A stretch of 64,000 nt of DNA, from the NCBI RefSeq assembly GCF_020524285.1, contig NZ_JAIVKX010000010.1, positions 186,001 to 250,000 of the forward strand, given 5' to 3'. The notes below the pieces were generated by a model. The model saw only the letters and a list, made by a program, of their open reading frames with translations, was not told the origin of the DNA and searched no databases. The DNA is from Alloyangia pacifica. Lineage in GTDB: Bacteria; Pseudomonadota; Alphaproteobacteria; Rhodobacterales; Rhodobacteraceae. The position numbers were made by a program, and so were the translations under genes. Positions 49,862 to 59,617 of the stretch are shown here, piece after piece (the stretch's first letter is position 1; every line of letters starts with the position of its first letter).

Positions 49862-50812
49862 TCAGACCGCCAGCTCGGTGGGGCGGGCGCGCAGGTTGCG
49901 GGCGAGCAGGTCCATGGCGGCCATGCGTACCGCGACACCCATCTCCACCTGCTCCTGGATCACCGAGCGGTTGATGTCGTCGGCGATGGTGCCGTCGATC
50001 TCGACGCCGCGGTTCATCGGGCCCGGGTGCATGACGATGGCATCGGGCTTGGCATGCGCCAGCTTCTCGGCGTCCAGCCCCCAGCGGTGGTAGTACTCGC
50101 GCTCGGAGGGAATGAAGCCGCCGTCCATGCGCTCCTTCTGGAGACGCAGCATCATCACCACGTCGACGTCCTTCAGACCCTTTTCCATGTTGTCATAGAC
50201 CTCGGCACCGAAGTCGGCGATCCCTGAGGGCATGAGCGTGGAGGGTCCGACGAGACGGATGCGGTTCTCCATCTTGTGCAGCAGCAGCAGGTTCGAGCGC
50301 GCGACCCGCGAATGCGCGATGTCGCCGCAGATCGCGATGTTGAGCCGGTGCAGCCGCCCCTTGGCACGGCGGATGGTCAGCGCATCGAGCAGCGCCTGCG
50401 TGGGGTGCTCATGGCGTCCGTCGCCGGCGTTGATCACCGCGCAGTTCACCTTCTGCGCCAGCAGGTCCACCGCGCCGGAATGCGGATGGCGCACCACCAG
50501 CAGGTCCGGATGCATGGCGTTCAGTGTCAGCGCCGTGTCGATCAGCGTCTCGCCCTTCTTGATCGAGCTGGCCTGCATCGACATGTTCATGACGTCGGCC
50601 CCGAGCCGCTTGCCCGCCAGCTCGAAACTGGATTGGGTGCGGGTGGAATTCTCGAAGAACATGTTGATCTGGGTGAGCCCGGCCAGCGCGTTGGCGTGCT
50701 TGTCGCGGGCGCGCGACAGGGTCACGTAGCGCTCGGCGAGATCGAGCAGCGTGGTGATCTCGTCCGGACGAAGGGGCTCGATGCCCAGAAGGTGGCGCTG
50801 GTCGAAACGCAT
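49862..50812 (-). CDS. pyrB: Aspartate carbamoyltransferase catalytic subunit
   Basis: Joins carbamoyl phosphate and aspartate in pyrimidine synthesis. 316 residues with the carbamoyl-phosphate site [13 protein letters not shown] (52-64), [13 protein letters not shown] and [11 protein letters not shown]. There is no pyrI regulatory gene; a pseudo-dihydroorotase lies downstream, which suggests a class A-like PyrB-PyrC' complex. Confidence 0.97.
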   Translation of the reverse strand: MRFDQRHLLGIEPLRPDEITTLLDLAERYVTLSRARDKHANALAGLTQINMFFENSTRTQSSFELAGKRLGADVMNMSMQASSIKKGETLIDTALTLNAMHPDLLVVRHPHSGAVDLLAQKVNCAVINAGDGRHEHPTQALLDALTIRRAKGRLHRLNIAICGDIAHSRVARSNLLLLHKMENRIRLVGPSTLMPSGIADFGAEVYDNMEKGLKDVDVVMMLRLQKERMDGGFIPSEREYYHRWGLDAEKLAHAKPDAIVMHPGPMNRGVEIDGTIADDINRSVIQEQVEMGVAVRMAAMDLLARNLRARPTELAV

Positions 50813-50943
50813 GGAACGGCTCCCCTGAAGTTGCCGCGGTTATAGAAACGCAGGGGCCGCGCGACAAGTGGTCGCGAATTCGCGGCAAATGCCCGCCACC
50901 GTGCCAATATGCCCGGATCAGGCGCAGAGTTTAAGGCGCGGTT

Positions 50944-51501
50944 TCAAGGCGCTTCCAGAAGCGTCACCGTGGTGTCGCCGTAGCGGCGGCTGTCGAGCGG
51001 GGTGAAGCCCTCGGGCGCCTCCTGCGGGCCGCTTTCCTCCCAGACGATCAGTGCCTCGGGCGCGAGCCAGCCCTGCGTGCGCGCCGCCTCCAGCGCCTTG
51101 GCGCCGAGGTTCAGCCCGTAGGGCGGGTCGAGGAAGACCAGTGTCGCGGGCGTTTCGGCAGGGGGCAGGCGGGTGGCGTTGCACGACAGCGTCCGGGCGC
51201 GGTCTGCGCAGCCGAGCAGGCGGATGTTCTGCTTGATGAGCTTCTGCGCCACCCGGCCGTCATCCACGAAGGTCGCCGAGGTTGCGCCGCGCGACAGCGC
51301 CTCGAGCCCCAGCGCGCCGGTCCCGGCGAAGAGGTCGAGCACCACGGCGCCCTCGAAAGGCTCGCCGAAGCGCCCGCCGCCGAGCATGTTGAACAGGCTC
51401 TCGCGCACCCGGTCGGTGGTCGGGCGCAGATGCGCGCCCGGATCACCCTTGCCGACGGCGGTGAGCGCGCGGCCGCGCCAGTCTCCGGCGATGATCCTCA
51501 T
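50944..51501 (-). CDS. rsmD: 16S rRNA (guanine-966-N2)-methyltransferase
   Basis: Methylates G966 of 16S rRNA. 185 residues with the SAM site VLDLFAGTGALGLEALSRGA (54-73) and the catalytic FLDPPYG motif. Starts MRIIAGDWRGR, and the family motif RPTTDRVRESLFNML is present. ATG 51501 overlaps the stop of the FAD reductase (ATGA). Confidence 0.95.
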   Translation of the reverse strand: MRIIAGDWRGRALTAVGKGDPGAHLRPTTDRVRESLFNMLGGGRFGEPFEGAVVLDLFAGTGALGLEALSRGATSATFVDDGRVAQKLIKQNIRLLGCADRARTLSCNATRLPPAETPATLVFLDPPYGLNLGAKALEAARTQGWLAPEALIVWEESGPQEAPEGFTPLDSRRYGDTTVTLLEAP

Positions 51502-52709
51502 GCCTTCAGCAGCGCCTTGAGATCGCTGCCCGCATCGGCCACGACCTCGGGATCGGCGGTCTTGCCCGCCTCGATGAGCCGCTTGCCGACCATGTAGGCG
51601 CGCGGATCGTTCATCGCGTCGAGCGCGATGAGCTGGCCCTCGCGGTAATACCAGTGCGACACCGGCCCTGCGCCGCCGTCCCGCACCACGACCTTGTCGT
51701 AGCCCGCGTTCAGCCCGGCGATCTGCAGCTTCACGTCGTACTGGTCGGACCAGAACCACGGCTTCGGCTGGTACGGCGCCTCGGCACCCATGATGTTGTC
51801 CGCCACCGCCTCGGCCTGATCGATGGCATTGCCGACGCTTTCCAGCCGCAGCTGTGCCTCGCCCAGCGGGAAAGAGGCGCAATCGCCCGCCGCCCAGACA
51901 TGCGGGGCGGAGCAGCGGCCCATGGCGTCGGTGCGGATGCCGTTCTCGATCTCGATGCCGGCGGCCTCGGCGACCGAGGTCTCGGGCAGGATGCCGACGC
52001 CGACGATGACGAAATCGACGCGCAGGGTAGTGCCGTCGGTGAGCTCCGCCGCGGTGACCTTGCCGTTCTCGCCCACCAGCTTGCCGAGGCCGACGCCCTC
52101 GCGCAGGTCGACGCCATGGCCCTTGTGCAGCGCGCGGAACCAGTCCGAGGTCTCGGGCGCGGCGACGCGCTGCAGGATGCGGTCGGCCATTTCCACCAGC
52201 GTTACCTGCAGGCCGAGCTTGGAGGCCACCGCCGCGGCCTCGAGCCCGATGTAGCCGCCACCGACGATCAGCACGCGCGCCCCTTCGGAAAAGCGGGCGC
52301 GCATGGCGTCCACGTCGGCGATGCCGCGCACCACGCAGACGCCGTCCAGATCGCCGCCGATCGCGGCGGGCAGGCGGCGCGGGGCGGAGCCGGTGCAGAA
52401 GACCAGCTCGTCATAGGCGATCTCGCGCGCCCCGGCGATGACATGCTGGGCCTCGGTGTCGACCGAGACGGCGGGTTCACCCAGCATCAGCGTGATGTCC
52501 TGCTCGTCGTAATAGGCGCGGGGGCGGAGGTAGAGACGGTCCTTCTCCATCTCGCCCAGCAGGTAGGCCTTGGAGAGCGGCGGGCGCTGGTAGGGCGGTT
52601 CTGTCTCGGCGCCGGTCACGGTGATCTCGCCCTCGAACCCCTTGCCGCGCAGACGCGCCACCAGCGAGGCCGCGGCCTGTCCCGCGCCGATCACAACAAC
52701 ATGCCCCAT
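51498..52709 (-). CDS. FAD-dependent ferredoxin/rubredoxin reductase family protein
   Basis: 403 residues, two dinucleotide-binding domains: FAD site VVIGAGQAAASL (4-15) and NAD site VLIVGGGYIGLEAAAVASKLG (near 144-164), plus PPYQRPPLSK and WAAGDCASF. This matches the electron-transfer reductases of cytochrome P450 and dioxygenase systems. No ferredoxin or oxygenase is adjacent. It overlaps rsmD and is divergent from a peroxiredoxin. Confidence 0.9.
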   Translation of the reverse strand: MGHVVVIGAGQAAASLVARLRGKGFEGEITVTGAETEPPYQRPPLSKAYLLGEMEKDRLYLRPRAYYDEQDITLMLGEPAVSVDTEAQHVIAGAREIAYDELVFCTGSAPRRLPAAIGGDLDGVCVVRGIADVDAMRARFSEGARVLIVGGGYIGLEAAAVASKLGLQVTLVEMADRILQRVAAPETSDWFRALHKGHGVDLREGVGLGKLVGENGKVTAAELTDGTTLRVDFVIVGVGILPETSVAEAAGIEIENGIRTDAMGRCSAPHVWAAGDCASFPLGEAQLRLESVGNAIDQAEAVADNIMGAEAPYQPKPWFWSDQYDVKLQIAGLNAGYDKVVVRDGGAGPVSHWYYREGQLIALDAMNDPRAYMVGKRLIEAGKTADPEVVADAGSDLKALLKA

Positions 52710-52792
52710 GCCTGGCCTCTTTCCGCTTTCCCGTGATTTGCGCGAAACCTATATCTCGCCGTGTCGGAAACGCAAATGATGGAGAAAACGGC

Positions 52793-53281
52793 ATGGCGCT
52801 ATCCGCAGGAGACCGGCTGCCCGAGGCAGAGCTGCTGACACTGGGCGAGGCCGGCCCCGAGCAGGTGTCGCTCGGCGCGAAGCTGGCGGGCCGCAAGGTG
52901 GTGATCTTCGCGCTGCCGGGGGCCTTCACCCCGACCTGTTCCTCGGCTCATGTGCCGAGCTTCATGCGCACCAAGGAGGGCTTCGCCGCCAAGGGCGTGG
53001 ACGAGATCATCTGCATCTCGGTCAACGATCCCTTCGTGATGAAGGCCTGGGGCGAGGCCACCGGCGCGACCGAGGCCGGGCTGACGATGCTCGCGGATGC
53101 GGAGTGCGCCTTTACCTCGGCGATCGGCATGGAGTTCACCGCCGAGCCGGCCGGGCTGATCCGCCGCTCGAAGCGCTACGCGATGTATGTCGAGGACGGC
53201 GCCGTGAAGGTGTTCCACGAGGAGACCGGGCGCGGCACCTGCGAGATCTCGGGCGGCGAGGCGCTGCTGGCGGCGATCTGA
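52793..53281 (+). CDS. Peroxiredoxin (Prx5 type)
   Basis: Thiol peroxidase of 162 residues from ATG 52793, with GGAG nine bases upstream. Peroxidatic Cys49 lies in LPGAFTPTCSSAHVPSF (41-57). Another Cys near 150 (GRGTCEISGGE) matches the resolving position in atypical members. It reduces peroxides or organic hydroperoxides with glutaredoxin or thioredoxin. Single gene, followed by a long extragenic hairpin. Confidence 0.93.
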   Translation: MALSAGDRLPEAELLTLGEAGPEQVSLGAKLAGRKVVIFALPGAFTPTCSSAHVPSFMRTKEGFAAKGVDEIICISVNDPFVMKAWGEATGATEAGLTMLADAECAFTSAIGMEFTAEPAGLIRRSKRYAMYVEDGAVKVFHEETGRGTCEISGGEALLAAI

Positions 53282-53321
53282 GCGAAACGGCATCCGGCGG
53301 CGCGGGTGGCGTCGCCGGATT

Positions 53322-53377
53322 TGCGTATTTGGAAAGAGAAGAAGGGTAAGGGGGCTTCTTCTCTTTCCAAATACGCA
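53322..53377. repeat. Long perfect extragenic hairpin (23-bp stem)
   Basis: Arms 53322-53344 and 53355-53377 are exact reverse complements (23 bases), separated by 10 bases. The right arm is pyrimidine-rich (CTTCTTCTCTTTCC). It sits 41 bases after the peroxiredoxin stop. It may end both the rightward peroxiredoxin and the leftward phhB transcripts, or be a copy of a dispersed palindrome. Confidence 0.9.
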
Positions 53378-53479
53378 TGGTGAGGTGAAGCGGCGCGTGT
53401 GCGGCTCCGGGCAGCGAGCGGCGCCGGGACGGACGTGCGCTGTCCCGATGCCCGCCAAGGTTGCCTCGGTAAGAGAGGG

Positions 53480-53504
53480 GGCGGGAGGGTTGGCCCCTCC
53501 TGCC
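53480..53504 (-). terminator. Weak GC hairpin after phhB
   Basis: A 10-bp stem with one G-U pair (53480-53489 with 53495-53504) just past the phhB stop on the minus strand. No U-tract, so only a possible terminator. Confidence 0.35.
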
Positions 53505-53514
53505 GTTGCGCGGC

Positions 53515-53801
53515 TCAGAGTGAGTCGAGCTTGCGCGCGAGCTTGGCGTCGAGCGAACTGAGGCCGCCCACGTCGTGGGTGGTGAGGGTCACCTCGACGG
53601 TCTTGTAGACGTTGCGCCAGTCCGGGTGGTGGTTCCACTTCTCGGCCCAGAGCGCGGCGCGGGTCATCCAGCCGAAGGCCTCGGTGAAATCGGCGAATTC
53701 GAAGGTCTTGCAGAGCGCATCCTCTGCCGCGTTCATCTCCCATCCGTTCTCGAGCAGCGGGGCGAGCATGGTTGCGCGGCCGGTGTCGGAGAGTTTCTCA
53801 G

Positions 53802-53805
<4 letters not shown>
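53515..53805 (-). CDS. phhB: 4a-hydroxytetrahydrobiopterin dehydratase (pterin carbinolamine dehydratase)
   Basis: Recycles the pterin cofactor of phenylalanine hydroxylase. 96 residues with the active-site motif [13 protein letters not shown] (near 54-66) and [12 protein letters not shown]. Its ATG overlaps the stop of the FemAB-like gene (ATGA). No phhA is adjacent. Confidence 0.93.
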
Positions 53806-55025
<1,220 letters not shown>

Positions 55026-55092
55026 TTGGTGATCTCGGCTCGGGTCATCTGCGGCAGTATCTGACCCCGGCGGGGCCGGGATCAAGACACGC

Positions 55093-55848
55093 TCACGCGA
55101 GATATTGCTCGAAGGTCACGTTCTGGGCCACGGCGCGGGCCTGTGCTTCCTGCTCAGGCGTGCGGATGGTCCAGCACAGGATCGCCGCGCCTTCGCTCTT
55201 CAGCTCCGCGACGCGCGCGGCGCCGAGGTCTTTCCAGTTGTGCGAGATGAAGCAGGCGCCGCTGCGGGCGTAGTCGGGGATGCCGCGCAGTTCCTCGAGC
55301 CGCCAGCCGGGCACGCCGGACCAGTTTTCGGGATCGAAGGCATCGGTGGTCAGCCCCCGCGGCACCTGCGGTGCGAGCCGCGCCATCCGCGCCATGGAGT
55401 GGGGGTTGAAGGACATCACCGCCACCGGACCCTCGTAGCCGCGCAGCGCGTTGGCAGTGGCCTTTTCCAGCGTGCCGACATCCGGACCCAGCGCGCCGTC
55501 CTGATCCTTGATCTCGATGAGCAGGGGCACCTTTCCGGCGACCAGCTCCAGCACCTCGGAGAGCGTCGGGATGCCCTCGTCGCCGCCCTTGAGCTTGAGC
55601 GCGGACAATTCTGCGGCGTCGCGCGCGCCGAGCAGCCCGCGCGCGCCGGTCAGACGTTCCAGCCGCTCGTCGTGAAAGACCATCGCCACCCCGTCGGAGG
55701 ACAGCTGCAGGTCGATCTCGATGCCGTAGCCCGCCGCTATGGCGGCCGAGATGGCGGCGCGGGAGTTCTCGGGGCGGCCCGCCGCGAGGTCGTGCAGGGC
55801 TCGGTGCGCGATGGGCCGGTCGAGGAAGGCGGCGGGAAGCCCGGCCAT
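55093..55848 (-). CDS. Glycerophosphodiester phosphodiesterase
   Basis: TIM-barrel enzyme hydrolysing glycerophosphodiesters to sn-glycerol 3-phosphate and an alcohol. 251 residues. Active-site residues are in IAHRALHDLAAGRPENSRAA (13-32) and YGIEIDLQLSSDGVAMVFHDERLERLTG (41-68). No signal peptide, so cytoplasmic. Its ATG shares bases with the ridA stop (TAATG). Confidence 0.93.
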   Translation of the reverse strand: MAGLPAAFLDRPIAHRALHDLAAGRPENSRAAISAAIAAGYGIEIDLQLSSDGVAMVFHDERLERLTGARGLLGARDAAELSALKLKGGDEGIPTLSEVLELVAGKVPLLIEIKDQDGALGPDVGTLEKATANALRGYEGPVAVMSFNPHSMARMARLAPQVPRGLTTDAFDPENWSGVPGWRLEELRGIPDYARSGACFISHNWKDLGAARVAELKSEGAAILCWTIRTPEQEAQARAVAQNVTFEQYLA

Positions 55849-56309
55849 TAGGCGAGCTCGAAGATCGCTTCGATCTCGACCGCCACGCCCATCGGCAGCG
55901 ATGCGGCGGAGACCGCGGAGCGCGCGTGCTTGCCGGCCTCGCCGAAGAGCGCGACCATCAGGTCGGATGCACCGTTGATCACCTTCGGCTGGTCGGTGAA
56001 GTCCGGGGTGGAGTTGACGAAGCCCACCAGCTTGACCACGCGGGCCAGCTTGGACAGGTCGCCGCCGCAGGCCGCCTTGGCCTGTGCGATGAGCGCCAGG
56101 GCGCAGCGCTGCGCGGCCTTGGCTCCGGCCTCGACATCCAGCGTGTCGCCGAGCTTGCCGGTGATCAGCCCGCTTTCGTCCATGCTGATCTGGCCCGAAA
56201 CGTAGAGCATGGTCCCGCTCTGCACGTAGGGCACGTAGTTGGCGGCGGGGGCAGGGGCGTCGGGCAGGGTGAGGCAGAGCTCTTCAAGGCGGGCGGTGAT
56301 GTCGGTCAT
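55848..56309 (-). CDS. RidA family protein
   Basis: YjgF/YER057c/UK114 family, 153 residues from ATG 56309. RidA proteins hydrolyse reactive enamine/imine intermediates. The conserved Arg is in KHARSAVSAASLPMGVAVEIEAIF, with LYVSGQIS near residue 40. This longer form belongs to a YjgF subgroup whose substrate is unclear. Overlaps glpQ-type gene. Confidence 0.9.
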   Translation of the reverse strand: MTDITARLEELCLTLPDAPAPAANYVPYVQSGTMLYVSGQISMDESGLITGKLGDTLDVEAGAKAAQRCALALIAQAKAACGGDLSKLARVVKLVGFVNSTPDFTDQPKVINGASDLMVALFGEAGKHARSAVSAASLPMGVAVEIEAIFELA

Positions 56310-56354
56310 GGGAGCCTCCTTTGGATTTGCGCGGACGCTAGCCCCGGCAGACGG

Positions 56355-56392
56355 CAAAGAAAAGGGGCCGCGCCCCAGTTGGACGCGGCCCC
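56355..56392 (-). terminator. Rho-independent terminator after the HlyD-like gene
   Basis: A perfect 9-bp GC stem (56364-56372 with 56384-56392) with an 11-base loop, followed on the minus strand by TTTTCTTT. It ends the type I secretion transcript. Confidence 0.85.
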
Positions 56393-56413
56393 GATCAAAA
56401 GTCTGCCCCAAGG

Positions 56414-57721
56414 TCACTCGCGGAACGCCTTGGAGAAGTAATCGGTGAAGGGTTTCACCAGGTAGGCGATCGGCGTGCGGTCGGCGGTGCGCAGGAAGGT
56501 TTCGACCGGCATGCCCGGCACCAGGGTCGAGCCCTCGGGCAGGCGCTCGATCTGGCCTTCGTCGAGCATGATCTCGGCGCGGTAGAAGCTGGCCGAGGTG
56601 TTCTCGTCGGTGAAGGCGTCGGCCGAGATCTGGGTCACCGTGCCGAAGGTCTCCGGCGTGCGGCGCTGGTCGAGCGCCGAGAAGCGCAGGGTCACCTCCT
56701 GGCCGACGTGCACCTGGTCGATGTGGATCGTCGGGATCTGCGCGGTGATCACCAGCGGGCGATCCTGCGGGATCAGGTAGAGCACCGGGTCCGCGGCGCG
56801 GATCACCGAGCGCGGCGCAAAGACCGTGAGCCCGTAGACGATGCCGCTGACCGGGGCGCGGATCTCCATCCGCTTGAGCTTCTCGAGCAGGGCGGAGCGC
56901 TGCTCGGCCAGTTCGCGCTCGCGGTACTGCATGTCGCGCAGCTGGGTGATTGCCTCTTCACGGCGGGAGGTGGCCAGCTTCAGGATCTCGATGTCGATCT
57001 CGGTGGTGCGCCCCTCGGCCTCGGCCTTCTGCGCGGTGAGATCGCCCACCTCGCCGGCGAGCCGGGCTTCCTCGCGCTGCAGGGCAAGCACGCGGCTTGC
57101 CTGGGCGAGGCCGCGGTCGAGCAGCGATTTCTGGTCGCCCAGCTCCTGCTCGATCAGCGCGAGCTGGCTCTTCAGCGCGGATTGCTGCGCCTCGATGCCC
57201 TCGACCTGATTGACGATCTGGTCGCGCCGCTTGGCCAGCTGCTCGGCCTCGCGCTGCTGGGTCTCGAGCCGGGCGAAGAACAGGTTGCGCTGACCTTCCA
57301 CGAGGTCGGCGACCTCGTCATCGTAGCCGGCCACCTCGAGCAGGGTCTCGTCGAACGCGAGCTCCTCGGAGTTGTCGCGTTCGGCCTGCAGGCGGGCCCG
57401 CCGGGCGACCAGTTCGAAATACTGCCCCTCGACGATGTTCAGCTCGGACTGCAGCAGCGTGGGGTCGAGTTTCACCAGCACCTGGCCTTCCTCGACGCTG
57501 TCCCCCTCGTCGACCAGGATCTCCTGTACGACACCGCCATCCGGATGCTGCACGACCTGACGGTTGCGCTCGACCTGGATCTGGCCGCCGGCGACGATGG
57601 CGCCAGAGATGTTGGTGGTCGCGGCCCAGGTGCCGAAGCCTCCGACGAGGATCAGCAGGGCGACGAGTCCCAGGGTCAGCGGTTTCTTCAGCGGGAAGCG
57701 CTTGTCGGTTGTCTGCGACAT
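56414..57721 (-). CDS. HlyD family type I secretion periplasmic adaptor
   Basis: Membrane-fusion protein joining the ABC exporter to an outer-membrane TolC channel, 435 residues. One N-terminal membrane helix (LTLGLVALLILVGGFGTWAA, 15-34), a lipoyl-like segment (GQIQVERNRQVVQHPDGGVVQEILVDEGDSVEEGQVLVKLD), a long coiled coil, and the C-terminal beta-barrel region (RAPVSGIVYGLTVFAPRSVIRA). ATG 57721 shares its A with the ABC stop (TGATG). No TolC or substrate gene is seen. Confidence 0.92.
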   Translation of the reverse strand: MSQTTDKRFPLKKPLTLGLVALLILVGGFGTWAATTNISGAIVAGGQIQVERNRQVVQHPDGGVVQEILVDEGDSVEEGQVLVKLDPTLLQSELNIVEGQYFELVARRARLQAERDNSEELAFDETLLEVAGYDDEVADLVEGQRNLFFARLETQQREAEQLAKRRDQIVNQVEGIEAQQSALKSQLALIEQELGDQKSLLDRGLAQASRVLALQREEARLAGEVGDLTAQKAEAEGRTTEIDIEILKLATSRREEAITQLRDMQYRERELAEQRSALLEKLKRMEIRAPVSGIVYGLTVFAPRSVIRAADPVLYLIPQDRPLVITAQIPTIHIDQVHVGQEVTLRFSALDQRRTPETFGTVTQISADAFTDENTSASFYRAEIMLDEGQIERLPEGSTLVPGMPVETFLRTADRTPIAYLVKPFTDYFSKAFRE

Positions 57722-59451
57722 CAGCGGACACCTCCGGGCCCGGCGTGGCGGGCGATCTGTTCGTGGTTCTTGACCTGCGCGCGCAGCACCTCGTCCTTCG
57801 GGCCGAAGGCGACACGGGCGCCGTGCTCGAGCATCAGCAACTGGTCGCATTCGCGGATCGCGGCCGGGCGGTGGGCCATGATGAGGACCGACTTGCCCTC
57901 TTCCTTGAGGCGGCGGATCGCGGCATTGACCGCTTCGCTGCCCTCGTTGTCGAGGTTCGAGTTGGGCTCGTCGAGCACGAGGATGACGGGATCGCCGTAC
58001 ATCGCGCGGGCCAGGCCGATGCGCTGCATCTGGCCGCCCGAAAGCCGCCCGCCGGTGGCGGTGACGCGGGTGTCGTAGCCCTTGGGCAGCTTGAGGATCA
58101 TCTCGTGCGCGTCGGCCTTCTTGGCCGCCTCGACGATCTTGTCGGGGTCGGGCTGCGCGGCGAGGCGGGCGATGTTCTCGGCGATGGTGCCGTCGAACAG
58201 GCTGACCCGCTGCGGCAGGTAGCCGATGTGCTTGCCCAGATCCTCGTCGTACTGGTCGAGCGTCGCGCCGTCGAGGCGGATGCGCCCGCCGGCGGGGCGC
58301 CAGACCCCGGTGATCGCGCGGGCGAGAGTCGACTTGCCGGCCCCCGAGGAGCCAATCACCCCGATGGCATGACCGGGCTGCAGGTCGAAGGAGACCAGGC
58401 GCAGCGAGGCCTGCTGCTCGCCCGGCGGCACGACGGTGAGCTGCTGCACCTCGAGCAGGGCACGTGGCTTGGGAAGCGGCGTGCGGGTTGCCTCGGGGGG
58501 CATTTCGCCCAGAAGCTCCGCCAGGTTGTCCCAGCCCTTGCGAGCGCGGGTCACCAGCGGCCATTGCCCGATGGCAAGCTCGATCGGGGCCAGCGCGCGA
58601 CCCATCAGGATCGAGCCGGCGATCATCGCACCGGCGGTCAACTCGTTCTGCAGCACCAGGTAAGCACCGAGGCCCAGCATCGCCGACTGCAGCAGCATGC
58701 GGAAGCTCTTGGTCATCGTGGTGAAGGTGCCGACGAGATCGTTGGTCGAGATCTGGCCGCTCAGCGCCTCGGACCGGGCGCGGTCCCAGCGCGAGAAGGC
58801 GGCACCGCGCATGCCCATGGCCTGCACGGTCTCGGCGTCGAGGCGAATCTGCTCGGAGGTCTGTTCGGCGGCCAGCACGGCGCGGTTCGATTTCAGGGTC
58901 GGATTGCGGCTGAGGGTGGTGTTGAGCAGGGTGATGACCACCAGCACCAGGCCGCCGGCGATGGCAAGGAAACCGAGCCAGGGGTGGAAGACGAAGATGC
59001 CGGCGATGAACAGCGGGGTGAAGGGCAGGTCGAACAGCGCCATGAGCACCGGCGAGCCGATGAATCGCTGTACGGCTTCAAGATCCTTGAGGCCGGTGGC
59101 GGCGAGCTCATCGGATTTGACCGCCGAGCGGCGGATCACCGCGTCGAAGACGCGCATGTCGAGCGCCGCCTGGAAGCGCGCGGCGACGCGCGCCATGACC
59201 CGGCCCCGGGCGTAGTCGAGAATGCCCATCATGCCATAGAGAAAGACGACCAGCGCGGTCAGGGCGATCAGCGTTGCTTCGGAACGCGATCCCAGCACAC
59301 GGTCGTAGACCTGCAGCATGTACAGCGGGCCCGTCAGCATCAAGAGGTTGACAAAGAAACTAAATACGCCGACGAACCAGTAGTAGGGACGGCTTTGCTT
59401 GCGGACAGATGCGAGCTCGTCTGCCCCCGCGGCTTTCACTCTATTTTTCAT
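57721..59451 (-). CDS. Type I secretion ABC transporter (permease fused to ATPase)
   Basis: PrtD/AprD-like exporter, 576 residues. N-terminal membrane domain with about six helices (YYWFVGVFSFFVNLLMLTGPLYMLQVYD at the start), C-terminal ATPase with Walker A GSSGAGKST, signature LSGGQMQRIGLARA and Walker B ILVLDEPNSNLD. There is no N-terminal C39 peptidase domain, as expected for exporters of RTX-type proteins. The start chosen is ATG 59451; a TTG seven codons upstream is possible. Co-transcribed with the HlyD-like gene. Confidence 0.93.
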   Translation of the reverse strand: MKNRVKAAGADELASVRKQSRPYYWFVGVFSFFVNLLMLTGPLYMLQVYDRVLGSRSEATLIALTALVVFLYGMMGILDYARGRVMARVAARFQAALDMRVFDAVIRRSAVKSDELAATGLKDLEAVQRFIGSPVLMALFDLPFTPLFIAGIFVFHPWLGFLAIAGGLVLVVITLLNTTLSRNPTLKSNRAVLAAEQTSEQIRLDAETVQAMGMRGAAFSRWDRARSEALSGQISTNDLVGTFTTMTKSFRMLLQSAMLGLGAYLVLQNELTAGAMIAGSILMGRALAPIELAIGQWPLVTRARKGWDNLAELLGEMPPEATRTPLPKPRALLEVQQLTVVPPGEQQASLRLVSFDLQPGHAIGVIGSSGAGKSTLARAITGVWRPAGGRIRLDGATLDQYDEDLGKHIGYLPQRVSLFDGTIAENIARLAAQPDPDKIVEAAKKADAHEMILKLPKGYDTRVTATGGRLSGGQMQRIGLARAMYGDPVILVLDEPNSNLDNEGSEAVNAAIRRLKEEGKSVLIMAHRPAAIRECDQLLMLEHGARVAFGPKDEVLRAQVKNHEQIARHAGPGGVR

Positions 59452-59586
59452 GAGCGCTATTTCGCTCTCCAATTGTGAATATCCCGTCTGCGTTGCAGAC
59501 TTGAAGAATTTTCATGTTACTTTCGCGACACGAGGCCGGCGGGAAATACGAGGCCCCTTGGGGTCCGTCGCGATAGCAATTAGGAA

Positions 59587-59605
59587 GATCTTGTACATCA
59601 AGATC
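59587..59605. promoter_or_regulatory. Dyad just upstream of mlaA
   Basis: GATCTTG-TACAT-CAAGATC, arms of seven bases with a five-base centre, ends 12 bases before the mlaA ATG and is followed by GGATTTTTCC. It could be an operator, a hairpin over the ribosome site, or a weak terminator in this AT-rich divergent region. Confidence 0.45.
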
Positions 59606-59617
59606 GGATTTTTCCTA

